A stretch of DNA of 7,058 bases from Desulfobacterales bacterium (GCA_020056645.1 JAGVHJ010000255.1:1-7058), one strand, 5' to 3'. Shown: positions 1 to 7,021, numbered from the stretch's first letter. A program made the numbers and translations. The notes: generated by a model from the letters alone, not told the origin.

Positions 1-50
1 AATTTTGATCCTCGAAATACCTCATGTATTCCCGCGGTCAAAATTTTTTT
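1..50 (+). terminator. Probable intrinsic terminator of a gene left of the window
   Basis: Bases 1-10 pair with bases 36-45, giving a 10-bp stem with one G-U pair. Inside it, AATAC (16-20) pairs with GTATT (26-30) around a 5-nt loop. The stem runs straight into an unbroken T tract (44-50). This is the layout of a rho-independent terminator reading rightwards. The stem may extend beyond the window edge, and the outer stem is mostly A-T. It separates the kor operon from whatever lies upstream. Confidence 0.5.
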
Positions 51-206
51 CCGCCTTGGATTTGAACAAATTTCCTAAAAACTTGAAGATCGAGTGATAC
101 GAAATAAGTTTGACATTAAGGCGCGGCCAAAGATGGCTCGAAGTTGCGATGCATGAATGGTAAAGTTATTTCGTGTCAGGCCCTAAAATGCCCTATCGGA
201 TCACCT

Positions 207-1355
207 ATGAAGAAAACCATCACATTTATGCAGGGAAACGAGGTGTGCGTGGAGGCCGCGCTCTATGCGGGGCTCGATTTTTTCGCCGGATACCCCATCA
301 CTCCCTCTTCTGAAATCAGCGAGCACCTGTCAATGCGTCTTCCTGGGAGAAGCGGGAAGTTTCTCCAGATGGAAGACGAGATCGCCTCCCTTTGCGCCAT
401 TATCGGAGCCTCCCTCACCGGCAAGAAGGTGCTGACCGCCACCAGCGGCCCCGGGTTTTCACTGATGCAGGAGGCGTTAGGTTATGCGATCATGGCGGAG
501 ATCCCCTGCGTGATCGTGAATGTCCAGAGAGGAGGCCCCTCCACCGGAAACCCCACCCATGTGAGCCAGGGGGATGTGAATCAGGCCCGGTGGGGCGTTC
601 ACGGTGACCACGCCATCATCGCGCTTACCGCATCCAACCATCCAGATCTGTTTAAAATCACCGTGGAGGCCTTTAACATGGCCGAAACATACCGGACCCC
701 GGTCATTCTCCTTCTGGACGAAGTGATCGGACACATGCGTGAGAAGCTCGTTCTCCCGGAACCAGGGGAGCTTGAGCTGGTCGAGCGGCTCCGAACATCG
801 GTTGTGGAGGGGGTGGATTATCACCCCTATTTACCGAGGGAGGACGGAAGGCTTCCCATGTCCGATTTCGGCGGGGTTCACCGCTATAACGTGACCGGTC
901 TTTTCCATGATATGTGGGGGTTCCCTTCGGACAATCCCACGGTGGTTCATGGCCTGATCCGTCATCTGGTGGATAAAATAGAAAACAATATCCATCAGAT
1001 AGCGAGATACAAGGCGTTTTTTCTGGAGGATGCAAGGACCGTTCTCGTCTCCTATGGCGCTGCGGCGCGCTCGGCCCTCCATATCGTGAAAAACCGGAGG
1101 GCGAGGGGTGAACGGGTCGGCCTTCTTGAGCTGCAAACGCTCTGGCCCTTTCCATATTATCTTGTTAGAGAGAAGTGTGCGGCGGCCCAGGTGGTTCTCG
1201 TGGTTGAAATGAACGTGGGGCAGATGTTGCATGAGGTGAAAAAGGCGGTGGACCGTCCGGAAAAGGTCTTCCTTGCGAACCGGGTGGATGGCGAACTGAT
1301 CACGCCCACCGATATCAAGAACATCATGCGGCTCATTCAAGGAAAGGGGGTATAG
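207..1355 (+). CDS. korA: 2-oxoacid:ferredoxin oxidoreductase, alpha subunit (KorA-like)
   Basis: This is the alpha subunit of a cytoplasmic 2-oxoacid:acceptor oxidoreductase, which oxidatively decarboxylates a 2-oxoacid to its acyl-CoA (or runs in reverse) with ferredoxin. The 382-aa protein opens with the pyrimidine-binding TPP domain: GYPITPSSEI at residues 29-38, an EDEIAS segment with the conserved acidic residues near 56-61, TSGPGFSLM near 79-87 and QRGGPSTG near 107-114. A C-terminal transketolase-like domain follows. The ATG at 207 is chosen because family members begin just before the FMQGNE segment. The reading frame is open back to a TTG at 144 and an ATG at 153, but those 21 residues match no known part of the family, and none of these starts has a strong Shine-Dalgarno (only GGA at 198-200 before 207). 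It is first of four tightly spaced genes. 2-oxoglutarate is the likeliest substrate, but a branched-chain 2-oxoacid (Vor type) cannot be excluded. Confidence 0.9.
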   Translation: MKKTITFMQGNEVCVEAALYAGLDFFAGYPITPSSEISEHLSMRLPGRSGKFLQMEDEIASLCAIIGASLTGKKVLTATSGPGFSLMQEALGYAIMAEIPCVIVNVQRGGPSTGNPTHVSQGDVNQARWGVHGDHAIIALTASNHPDLFKITVEAFNMAETYRTPVILLLDEVIGHMREKLVLPEPGELELVERLRTSVVEGVDYHPYLPREDGRLPMSDFGGVHRYNVTGLFHDMWGFPSDNPTVVHGLIRHLVDKIENNIHQIARYKAFFLEDARTVLVSYGAAARSALHIVKNRRARGERVGLLELQTLWPFPYYLVREKCAAAQVVLVVEMNVGQMLHEVKKAVDRPEKVFLANRVDGELITPTDIKNIMRLIQGKGV

Positions 1356-1359
1356 GACC

Positions 1360-2175
1360 ATGGGCGTCAAAACATACATCCGAAACCGGTTTTTCCCCCA
1401 TATCTGGTGTCCGGGTTGCGGCCACGGGATCGTTCTGAACAACCTGCTCCGGGCGATTGATACCCTCTCCCTCAAAAAAAACGAGATCGTGGTGGCGTCC
1501 GGCATCGGCTGCTCGTCGAGAATTTCAGGTTACGTGGATTTTCACACCCTGCACACCATTCATGGCCGGGCGCTCGCCTTCGCCACAGGGGTCAAAATGA
1601 GCCGTCCGGAATTGAAGCTCATCGTCCCCATGGGAGATGGCGATGCATTGGCCATCGGCGGAAACCATTTTATCCACGCGGCCAGGAGAAACATCGATAT
1701 CACGGCCATCATCATGAACAACCGGATCTATGGCATGACCGGCGGGCAGTTTTCGCCCCTTTCCGGCTATGGCGTAAAAGGGACCACCGCGCCGTTCATG
1801 ACCATCGATCCCGGGTTCGACGTCGCCGAACTCGCAAAAGCGTCTGGGGCCACTTTTGTCGCACGAACCACCACCTACCATGTGAGGCAGATGAAGGAGC
1901 TCCTTGCCGCGGCCATCCATCACAAGGGATTCTCGGTGGTGGAGATCATGAGCCAGTGCCCCACCTATTTTGGCAGGAAAAACAAGCTGGGTGGAGCCGT
2001 GGACATGATGACCTACTATAAAGAACAGACAACCCCCGTGGGATCGAAAGAGAAAGAGGAGAACCCGGCGCTCATTGAGCGGGGAATTTTTGTTCAGAAG
2101 GATATGCCCGAGTATGTGAGCGAATATGAGAAGATCATCGGCATGGCAAAGGCCGCTTTAAAACAGGAAATCTAA
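1360..2175 (+). CDS. korB: 2-oxoacid:ferredoxin oxidoreductase, beta subunit (KorB-like, TPP and Fe-S binding)
   Basis: This is the catalytic TPP-binding beta subunit that partners the preceding alpha subunit. The 271-aa protein begins with a CPGCGHG motif (residues 17-23). Cys17, Cys20, Cys51 (in GIGCSSR) and Cys200 (in SQCPTYFG) fit the four ligands of the family's [4Fe-4S] cluster. The TPP/Mg motif is visible as GDGD at 92-95, followed by NN at 120-121 and IYGMTGGQFSP at 123-133. The IHGRA segment (67-71) and GGNHFIHAARRN (100-111) are typical of KorB. The start is well supported: an AAGGAAAGGGGG purine-rich ribosome binding site (1339-1350) lies before the ATG, 4 nt after the korA stop. 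Length is near the family norm, and all key residues are present, so the enzyme looks functional. Confidence 0.93.
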   Translation: MGVKTYIRNRFFPHIWCPGCGHGIVLNNLLRAIDTLSLKKNEIVVASGIGCSSRISGYVDFHTLHTIHGRALAFATGVKMSRPELKLIVPMGDGDALAIGGNHFIHAARRNIDITAIIMNNRIYGMTGGQFSPLSGYGVKGTTAPFMTIDPGFDVAELAKASGATFVARTTTYHVRQMKELLAAAIHHKGFSVVEIMSQCPTYFGRKNKLGGAVDMMTYYKEQTTPVGSKEKEENPALIERGIFVQKDMPEYVSEYEKIIGMAKAALKQEI

Positions 2176-2180
2176 AAGAT

Positions 2181-2738
2181 ATGGAACGATTCAGGCTCGT
2201 ATTTTCCGGATCAGGGGGCCAGGGAGTGATCACCGCATCGATCATTCTCGCCGAAGCCGCCGTTTTATATGAAAATATGAATGCGGTTCAATCCCAGGTT
2301 TATGGACCCGCCGCCAGAGGCGGGGCCGCGAGGAGCGATGTGTTGATTTCCGAAAGAGCCATCGATTTCCCCAAGGTGACCCACCCCAATGTGCTGGTCG
2401 CGTTGACCCAGGCCGCATACAACGCCTACACGCCCATCATTCGTCCGGGGAGCCTTCTTATCACCGACACCCGGTTTGTAAAAATCCAAAGCAAGGTCGA
2501 TGCGAGGCAGCGGGAGCTACCCCTCTACGATACGGTGATGGAGAAGATCGGGAATCCCATCGTGTTCAATATCTGCGTTCTGGGGGCGCTGGTCGCCCTG
2601 ACGGAAATCGTGAAACCCCAATCGGTGATCCGCGTGCTCTCGGAACGGGTGCCGGTAGGAAGCCTTGAGATGAATCAGAAGGCCTTGGAACTGGGGCTCG
2701 ATCTGGGGCGGAACGCGGGTTCCCTTAAAAAAGAGTAG
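2181..2738 (+). CDS. korC: 2-oxoacid:ferredoxin oxidoreductase, gamma subunit (KorC-like)
   Basis: This is the gamma domain/subunit of the oxidoreductase, which in this family contributes to the CoA-binding side of the complex. The 185-aa protein has the family signature GSGGQGV at residues 10-16. This is followed by QSQVYGPAARGGAARSDV (37-54), the most conserved part of these subunits. The length is normal for a stand-alone gamma subunit. The ATG lies 5 nt after the korB stop, with AGGAAA at 2165-2170 as ribosome binding site. Its TAG stop overlaps the GTG start of the next gene by one base. With alpha and beta it completes a three-gene KorABC set. A ferredoxin-like fourth subunit is not encoded beside it. 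Confidence 0.92.
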   Translation: MERFRLVFSGSGGQGVITASIILAEAAVLYENMNAVQSQVYGPAARGGAARSDVLISERAIDFPKVTHPNVLVALTQAAYNAYTPIIRPGSLLITDTRFVKIQSKVDARQRELPLYDTVMEKIGNPIVFNICVLGALVALTEIVKPQSVIRVLSERVPVGSLEMNQKALELGLDLGRNAGSLKKE

Positions 2739-3913
2739 TGGCGATCTTGGAGGAGAGGGCCGGCCTCTATGTGCATATCCCCTTTTGCTTGAAGAAGTGC
2801 CGTTATTGCGACTTCTATTCCGTGACAGACCTTTCCCTTGAAAAGCCATTTGTTCATGCCCTGAAACAAGAGATGCGTCAGAAGAGCCGCCTTGGAGGCT
2901 CCTTCGACACCCTCTATCTGGGCGGCGGCACCCCGTCGATTCTTCAGGACGCACATCTTGCGTCGATTATGGAGGAGGCGCTTACCTGCTTCGATTTTGA
3001 GAAGAATCGGGAAGTGACCATCGAAGTCAATCCTGGCACGGTGACCCGGAGCAAGCTGGATTTCTATTTGCAGACCGGCATAGACCGGCTCAATATCGGC
3101 ATCCAGTCCTTCACCGATTCGAACTTGGCCTTTTTAGGACGGAGCCATACCGCCCTCACGGCCCTGATGGCCGTGAACCAGGCGCGAGAGGCCGGATTCG
3201 CTAATATCGGCCTCGATTTGATCATCGGCCTTCCCGGACAGGAGAGAACCGGCCTTCAAGCCGATCTCGAATGCGCCCTCTCGTTTCAACCCGAGCACCT
3301 GTCGTGCTATATGCTCTCCTATGAACCCCGCACCCCCCTTGACCAGATGCGGAAACGAGGCCGCGTGACGCCTCTAGAGGAGGATCGGGTGAGCGATCTC
3401 TACGAGTTTCTCTCCGGCTTTCTCGAGGAACAGGGCTATGAGCATTATGAGATATCGAATTTCGCAAGGCGCGATCCCGGTTCATCCCACCCCCCCCACC
3501 GGTCCAGGCATAATCAGAAATACTGGAACCACACGCCCTATATCGGCGTGGGCCCGGCGGCCCATTCGTTTATCCTGCCCAGGCGATTCTGGAATGGAAA
3601 GAACCTGAGGGCCTATATGGAGGCCTTAACCAAAGGCCTCTCTCCCATGGCGGAAGAGGAGATTCTCTCTCCCCAACAAGAGCTCATGGAGGCATTGGCC
3701 TTGGGATTGCGGACACAGGAGGGCATCGGATTCGATGATTTCAGGAAACGCTTCGGCGTGCACCTGCAACAGATAGTCGAAAAAGAGGCCCTGCCGTTGA
3801 AAGAGGCGGGGCGCCTATCTTTTGATGGCGAGCATCTCTGGCTCACCCGGAAAGGGTTTTTGATCGCCGATGCGGTCACTCTCCGGCTCATTGATGCCAT
3901 GGACGTGGCGTGA
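2738..3913 (+). CDS. hemW: Radical SAM heme chaperone HemW
   Basis: HemW is a radical-SAM relative of coproporphyrinogen dehydrogenase HemN that binds heme and delivers it to hemoproteins; older annotations call it oxygen-independent coproporphyrinogen III oxidase-like. In this 391-aa protein the radical-SAM cysteines are Cys17, Cys21 and Cys24 in CLKKCRYCDFYS. GGGTPS is at 62-67, EVNPGT at 96-101, the LNIGIQSF strand at 118-125 and GLDLIIGLPGQ at 158-168. HYEISNFA (236-243) and HNQKYW (258-263), then YIGVGPAAHS (268-277), match HemW rather than true HemN. The C-terminal region is the usual winged-helix-like domain. The start is a GTG in a TAGTG overlap with korC, implying translational coupling; a TTG at 2747 is the only nearby alternative. 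A Pro/His-rich segment between the last two motifs is about seven residues longer than I expect. Confidence 0.92.
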   Translation: MAILEERAGLYVHIPFCLKKCRYCDFYSVTDLSLEKPFVHALKQEMRQKSRLGGSFDTLYLGGGTPSILQDAHLASIMEEALTCFDFEKNREVTIEVNPGTVTRSKLDFYLQTGIDRLNIGIQSFTDSNLAFLGRSHTALTALMAVNQAREAGFANIGLDLIIGLPGQERTGLQADLECALSFQPEHLSCYMLSYEPRTPLDQMRKRGRVTPLEEDRVSDLYEFLSGFLEEQGYEHYEISNFARRDPGSSHPPHRSRHNQKYWNHTPYIGVGPAAHSFILPRRFWNGKNLRAYMEALTKGLSPMAEEEILSPQQELMEALALGLRTQEGIGFDDFRKRFGVHLQQIVEKEALPLKEAGRLSFDGEHLWLTRKGFLIADAVTLRLIDAMDVA

Positions 3914-3931
3914 CCTCCCTGTATTTTTTTT
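3894..3931 (+). terminator. Weak candidate terminator after hemW
   Basis: ATGCCA (3894-3899) can pair with TGGCGT (3906-3911), with one G-U pair, and a run of eight T (3924-3931) follows 12 nt later. The hairpin overlaps the hemW stop codon, and the distance to the T run is longer than in a typical intrinsic terminator. It is listed as a possible end for the kor-hemW transcript only. Confidence 0.25.
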
Positions 3932-4184
3932 CCAATGCTGATACCATTTCAATCATGTATAGATAGCTCTTTTATCATCGTCTATTTTCGCCAATTCTTT
4001 TCTGTCAATACTTGAGAAGGCATTATATCAACATTTTTCTTTATCAATCGGGTTTGGTGTGATAGAGGGGGGGGAAAAAACTTCTGATTGGGATAATTGG
4101 AACAAAATATTTTATGCGCCATTTGATACAGAGTCCCTTAAATCAAAGCAAGAAGAAACACATCCATTCGACGAAGAGAAAAAA
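3914..4184 (+). promoter_or_regulatory. AT-rich leader of the PKS-like gene; promoter not resolved
   Basis: These 271 bases separate hemW from the next gene and are visibly richer in A and T than the flanking coding regions. They contain a G8A6 homopolymer (4067-4080), a perfect 10-bp palindrome AAAATATTTT (4104-4113) and a 6-bp inverted repeat TTTGAT/ATCAAA (4122-4127 and 4142-4147). A TTGAGA hexamer (4012-4017) and a GATAAT hexamer (4092-4097) each resemble half of a sigma-70 promoter, but neither has a convincing partner at proper spacing. A promoter is expected here because the gene stands alone. The reading frame of the downstream gene is open through 4059-4184, so a longer N-terminus starting at GTG 4059 is possible but not favoured. 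Confidence 0.35.
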
Positions 4185-5267
4185 ATGAAAATCATCGATA
4201 TTCAAACCGTATTCCCTGAGGATAGTTACACCAATGACGATCTTCTTCAAGCCCTCAAGGGGTGTATACCCGATACCCTGCTCTTGGATGAATCTTTTTT
4301 TCAAGGGCTTGGGATTGAAAAAAGGTCAATGGCGATTGATCCGTTTAACCCCCAATCCTGGTGGGATACAAAAGCTGGAACCCATCCCTTTGCCTTTGAA
4401 GGCGCGAAAGCCTATTGTAAATTGATGGCGGATAAAGAACCGCTGACGGAGAACGATAAAATTATCGTTATCTCCAATACGCCGGATATGCTTGCCCCCC
4501 ACATGGGATACGCCCTGGAGTGTCATATTAAAACCATGGATCCAAAGCACTCTCCACCCCGGATGACGACGTTTATAGGAGAAGGGTGTTCCGGTTATAT
4601 CAGTGGGCTGAGGGAGGCGGATGATTTTCTGAAGGCGTACCCTGAAAGGCGCGTGGTGGTCATCACCGTGGAGATGTCGACGCCCTTGACCTGGAATCCC
4701 AAGCTCTATGACCAGGTGCGGAAAACAGGGTCGCCAGGAATGCAGAAAGGGTTGATCATCCAAAGACTTCTTTTCGGGGATGGATGCACGGCCTCCCTAT
4801 TGTCCGCGGAAGGGGATCAGGGCCTGACAATCTGTAAATTCGGCCGTTGGTCGAATCTATCCCCCCATGACATTCATCTTCTGGAGGGCATCGGTCACGG
4901 CAGTCAAGGCGGGCAATCGTATCCTCCCCAAGGCTTCTTTAAGCAAAAGCCCCAGGAGCTTTTTCTAAGGTTATCCCAAGCCTATCTTCCGCTCGCCCAT
5001 GAACAGATGAAAAGTCTTGCCAGGCGTCCTTCCGCATTTGCGGTACATACGGGATCGGGTAAGATTTTGGACGCTGTCAAATGGTGTTTAGGTTTAAAAG
5101 AGGAGGATCTCCACCATTCGCGTCAGGTGCTTTCAACGCATGCCAACATGAACAGCTCCACAGGCGCGGTCATCTTGCAAAAGCACCTTCGGGAGGGGGT
5201 GGCCGAAAACATTTTTTCCCTCTTTTTTGGTGTGGGCTTCTGTCTTCAGACCGCCTTCTCTGAATGA
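4185..5267 (+). CDS. Type III polyketide synthase-like (chalcone synthase/FabH superfamily) thiolase-fold protein
   Basis: This is a predicted homodimeric condensing enzyme that would load an acyl group on a Cys and extend it with malonyl units from CoA. The 360-aa protein carries a Cys135 nucleophile in GEGCSGYISGL, His288 in AVHTGSGKILDAV and Asn321 in THANMNSS. The His-to-Asn distance of 33 equals that of plant chalcone synthase (H303/N336), and the His context resembles type III PKS rather than FabH. The LLFGDG segment (195-200) keeps the gatekeeper-type Phe (Phe197). There are oddities: about 11 extra residues lie between Cys135 and Phe197 relative to chalcone synthase, and the C-terminal GFGPG loop reads FFGVG (347-351), losing the Pro. 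The ATG at 4185 is chosen for its GAAGAG ribosome binding site (4173-4178) and a family-like MKIIDIQTVFPE start. No acyl-loading, methylating or oxidising enzyme adjoins it, so the product cannot be inferred. Confidence 0.8.
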   Translation: MKIIDIQTVFPEDSYTNDDLLQALKGCIPDTLLLDESFFQGLGIEKRSMAIDPFNPQSWWDTKAGTHPFAFEGAKAYCKLMADKEPLTENDKIIVISNTPDMLAPHMGYALECHIKTMDPKHSPPRMTTFIGEGCSGYISGLREADDFLKAYPERRVVVITVEMSTPLTWNPKLYDQVRKTGSPGMQKGLIIQRLLFGDGCTASLLSAEGDQGLTICKFGRWSNLSPHDIHLLEGIGHGSQGGQSYPPQGFFKQKPQELFLRLSQAYLPLAHEQMKSLARRPSAFAVHTGSGKILDAVKWCLGLKEEDLHHSRQVLSTHANMNSSTGAVILQKHLREGVAENIFSLFFGVGFCLQTAFSE

Positions 5268-5279
5268 CACTGGTATATT

Positions 5280-5311
5280 GGAGAGCGATCCACTCCGTGA
5301 TTTTTGTTTTT
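5280..5311 (+). terminator. Weak candidate terminator between convergent genes
   Basis: GGAG (5280-5283) pairs with CTCC (5293-5296), and an inner G-C pair is possible. Four bases later comes a T-rich run broken by one G (5301-5311). The stem is short. Its place in the 50-nt gap between the stop codons of two convergent genes is what makes a terminator plausible. Confidence 0.3.
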
Positions 5312-5317
5312 CACATC

Positions 5318-6502
5318 TTAAAACGCAAAGGTCATTTTCGCGCCAAAGAGCATCCATTCGCTGTAAGTACGCCCATCGTCGTCCGGCCCAACGCCATATT
5401 CACCATTCATCAGGTGGGCCTCAAGCTTCACGAGCCAGCTCGGATTGATGTCGAACCGGAAGGAGAGGCAGTTGTCTTCGAGTTTTTCCGCGTCCTTGTT
5501 TGTTGCTTCCGATTCCATGGAAAAGTGGGGGGTGGCCCGCGAGTAATAATACCCGGCCTCTAGCCAGTCGGTTAACCGGTAGGAGAGCTTTAAAAAATAG
5601 GACTCTTTGGACTCCTTATCCATGTCGGCTATTTTGGGCATGCCATCCGACAGGAGATGAATGGCCACATCGGTGTCGAATATGTAGTTTTCCGCGCTGA
5701 GGGTAAGATCGTTCCAGGTGTATTCGGCGGATACGACATACCATTTGGCCGAGGTGGTGTCCACGCGGACAGGGAGCGCACCTGAGAAAAGCGCGTCGAA
5801 CTTGTAGTCAAGCTTGTAGCAGGTGCCGGCGAGCCGAAGACCGTCAATAGGAGGAAACCACTGAAAATAGGCGGTGTAGACACGGCCCACGTCGATATTG
5901 GAAGGCGCGCTTATTTGGGGATTAGTCAATAAAACGAGACTCGCCGTGCCGCTTTCTTCCGGGATCTGTGTATCGCCGGTCAGCAATTGGTATTTCACCA
6001 TGCCCATGGGGCCCATCGATTGGGTTCCGAAAAATTCAATCCCTTTTATGTTGTTGCCGCCATCCCGGAACAACTCGTTGTAAACGCTCCCCGGCAATAG
6101 AATTTCCGTTCTCAGGGAGTCGTAATCCCGGGTGTCGTTGTAAAACCCGAAGGGCACTTTGATGAGTCCGGACCGGAACCCCAGCCAGTTTTTTAAATTG
6201 TATTCGGCGAAGGCCCAGTTGACAACGATTTCATCGTTTCCAACATCCCCCAGATCCCTTGCGAAGAACTGGCACCCGATCTTTAACCGTTTCGTGGCGT
6301 AGGTCGTGAAATTGATGCCCATTTCGTTAAACTGGAATGTCCCGTCATCCGTACCCGCCAGGTAATTGTTTTTATCTGATTTCAGATATCCCTGGGAGAT
6401 AAAACCATGGATGTCAACCTCTCCCGCCATAAGCAATGAAACGTCCCCTATGTTCAGCACAATCAAACTTGAGATGATTAGGCGCAAATAGACTTTTTTC
6501 AT
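5318..6502 (-). CDS. Porin-like beta-barrel outer-membrane protein
   Basis: This is predicted to be an outer-membrane channel. The 394-aa protein has an N-terminal signal peptide: basic MKK, a hydrophobic stretch to about residue 25 and likely cleavage after Ala26. The mature part is full of alternating polar/hydrophobic, aromatic-rich strands and ends in MTFAF, with the terminal Phe typical of proteins inserted by the BAM machinery. The KVPFGFYNDTRDYD segment (115-128) followed by LRTEILLP (130-137) recalls phosphate-selective porin (OprO/OprP) and DcaP-like barrels. That family assignment is from memory and not certain. The start has a strong GGGAGGAA ribosome binding site (6508-6515). It lies 18 nt downstream of the binding-protein gene, so the two are probably one transcript. 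The solute is unknown; phosphate or another small anion is a guess from the neighbour. Confidence 0.78.
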   Translation of the reverse strand: MKKVYLRLIISSLIVLNIGDVSLLMAGEVDIHGFISQGYLKSDKNNYLAGTDDGTFQFNEMGINFTTYATKRLKIGCQFFARDLGDVGNDEIVVNWAFAEYNLKNWLGFRSGLIKVPFGFYNDTRDYDSLRTEILLPGSVYNELFRDGGNNIKGIEFFGTQSMGPMGMVKYQLLTGDTQIPEESGTASLVLLTNPQISAPSNIDVGRVYTAYFQWFPPIDGLRLAGTCYKLDYKFDALFSGALPVRVDTTSAKWYVVSAEYTWNDLTLSAENYIFDTDVAIHLLSDGMPKIADMDKESKESYFLKLSYRLTDWLEAGYYYSRATPHFSMESEATNKDAEKLEDNCLSFRFDINPSWLVKLEAHLMNGEYGVGPDDDGRTYSEWMLFGAKMTFAF

Positions 6503-6520
6503 CGATATTCCTCCCTGTTC

Positions 6521-6961
6521 TTATTGACCCACTATTTTCACGTCAGCCGGCAATGGGGTGTCGGATGCGGCATAGCCGATGGCCCCTTTGGTCTTTGCGA
6601 CATATTCGACCATTTCAGCGCCACTTCCCACCTTCTTGGACATCGCGCCCTTGCCGGTAAACAGGTTTCTCCGCCAGACATTCGCGAATTGCGATTCTGT
6701 CCGCTTGATGTATTTTTTCAAAAACGCCTCGTGAATCTCTTTCTCCTCCGTCACCACGACCATGATGACCTCGTTGTTATCCCAGTTGACAACATCTCCC
6801 AGGAATATTTTTTTGATGGCGTCGGGGTCGAGACTCTCCGCCGGAATCTCCTTATTGGCGATAACAAAAACTTCGGCGGCGTTCGCGGTGCTATCCGCGC
6901 CGGACATCACGATGCACCATACCAGGCAAAGCATCGACACACTCTTCGTCGCAGCGTTCAT
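6521..6961 (-). CDS. Small phosphate-binding-protein-like (PstS-type domain) secreted protein
   Basis: This is a 146-aa exported protein of the short PBP-like family related to phosphate ABC transporter substrate-binding proteins. It has a signal peptide (hydrophobic core about 8-21) with likely cleavage at ANA|A (after residue 28). The mature domain shows family hallmarks: IKKIFLGDVVNW (49-60), EAFLKKY (78-84), QFANVWRRNLFTGKG (91-105) and VEYVAKTKGAIGYA (118-131). It is about half the size of full PstS, so it covers only part of a two-lobed binding protein; direct phosphate binding is not shown. The ATG at 6961 is preferred because AGGAGG (6968-6973) lies 6 nt upstream and the signal peptide begins there. 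The frame is open to an ATG at 7054, but that extension runs through repeat and promoter-like sequence. It probably forms an operon with the following porin-like gene. No permease or ATPase is in the window. Confidence 0.85.
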   Translation of the reverse strand: MNAATKSVSMLCLVWCIVMSGADSTANAAEVFVIANKEIPAESLDPDAIKKIFLGDVVNWDNNEVIMVVVTEEKEIHEAFLKKYIKRTESQFANVWRRNLFTGKGAMSKKVGSGAEMVEYVAKTKGAIGYAASDTPLPADVKIVGQ

Positions 6962-6980
6962 TGATGGCCTCCTGATTGAA

Positions 6981-7008
6981 ATGGAATTCGACAGATGGAA
7001 TTCGACTG
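6981..7008 (-). repeat. Two-copy 14-bp tandem repeat in the leader of the binding-protein gene
   Basis: Read on the + strand, ATGGAATTCGACAG (6981-6994) is followed at once by ATGGAATTCGACTG (6995-7008), identical at 13 of 14 positions. The array ends 7 nt before the AGGAGG ribosome binding site and lies downstream of the likely promoter, so it is probably in the 5' untranslated region or an operator. Each unit holds the palindrome GAATTC. On the coding strand, CTGTC recurs partially as in a Pho box, but the period is 14 rather than 11, so a Pho box is not claimed. Confidence 0.8.
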
Positions 7009-7021
7009 TTTGACTTCTTGC

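Noticed and set aside
126..137. Small hairpin GCCA-AAGA-TGGC in the kor leader
   Set aside because: The four-base-pair stem is too short to call a regulatory structure and is not followed by a T tract.
110..138. Consensus -35 TTGACA (110-115) upstream of korA
   Set aside because: No acceptable -10 hexamer lies 16-18 nt downstream; the sequence there is GC-rich and reads ATGGCT.
134..148. Sigma-54-like -24/-12 element (TGGCTCGAAGTTGCG) upstream of korA
   Set aside because: Only 9 nt separate the GG and GC dinucleotides; sigma-54 needs 10, and this spacing is strict.
144..206. Longer KorA N-terminus starting at TTG 144 or ATG 153
   Set aside because: The 21 residues match nothing expected in the family, which starts close to the Met at 207, and neither start has a good ribosome binding site.
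831..1505. Long minus-strand open frame opposite korA and korB
   Set aside because: It is antisense to strongly conserved coding sequence, has no recognisable domain and is explained as a shadow of the kor genes.
5245..5264. Inverted repeat TTCAGA/TCTGAA at the 3' end of the PKS-like gene as a terminator
   Set aside because: It lies inside the coding sequence, has an 8-nt loop and no T run after it.
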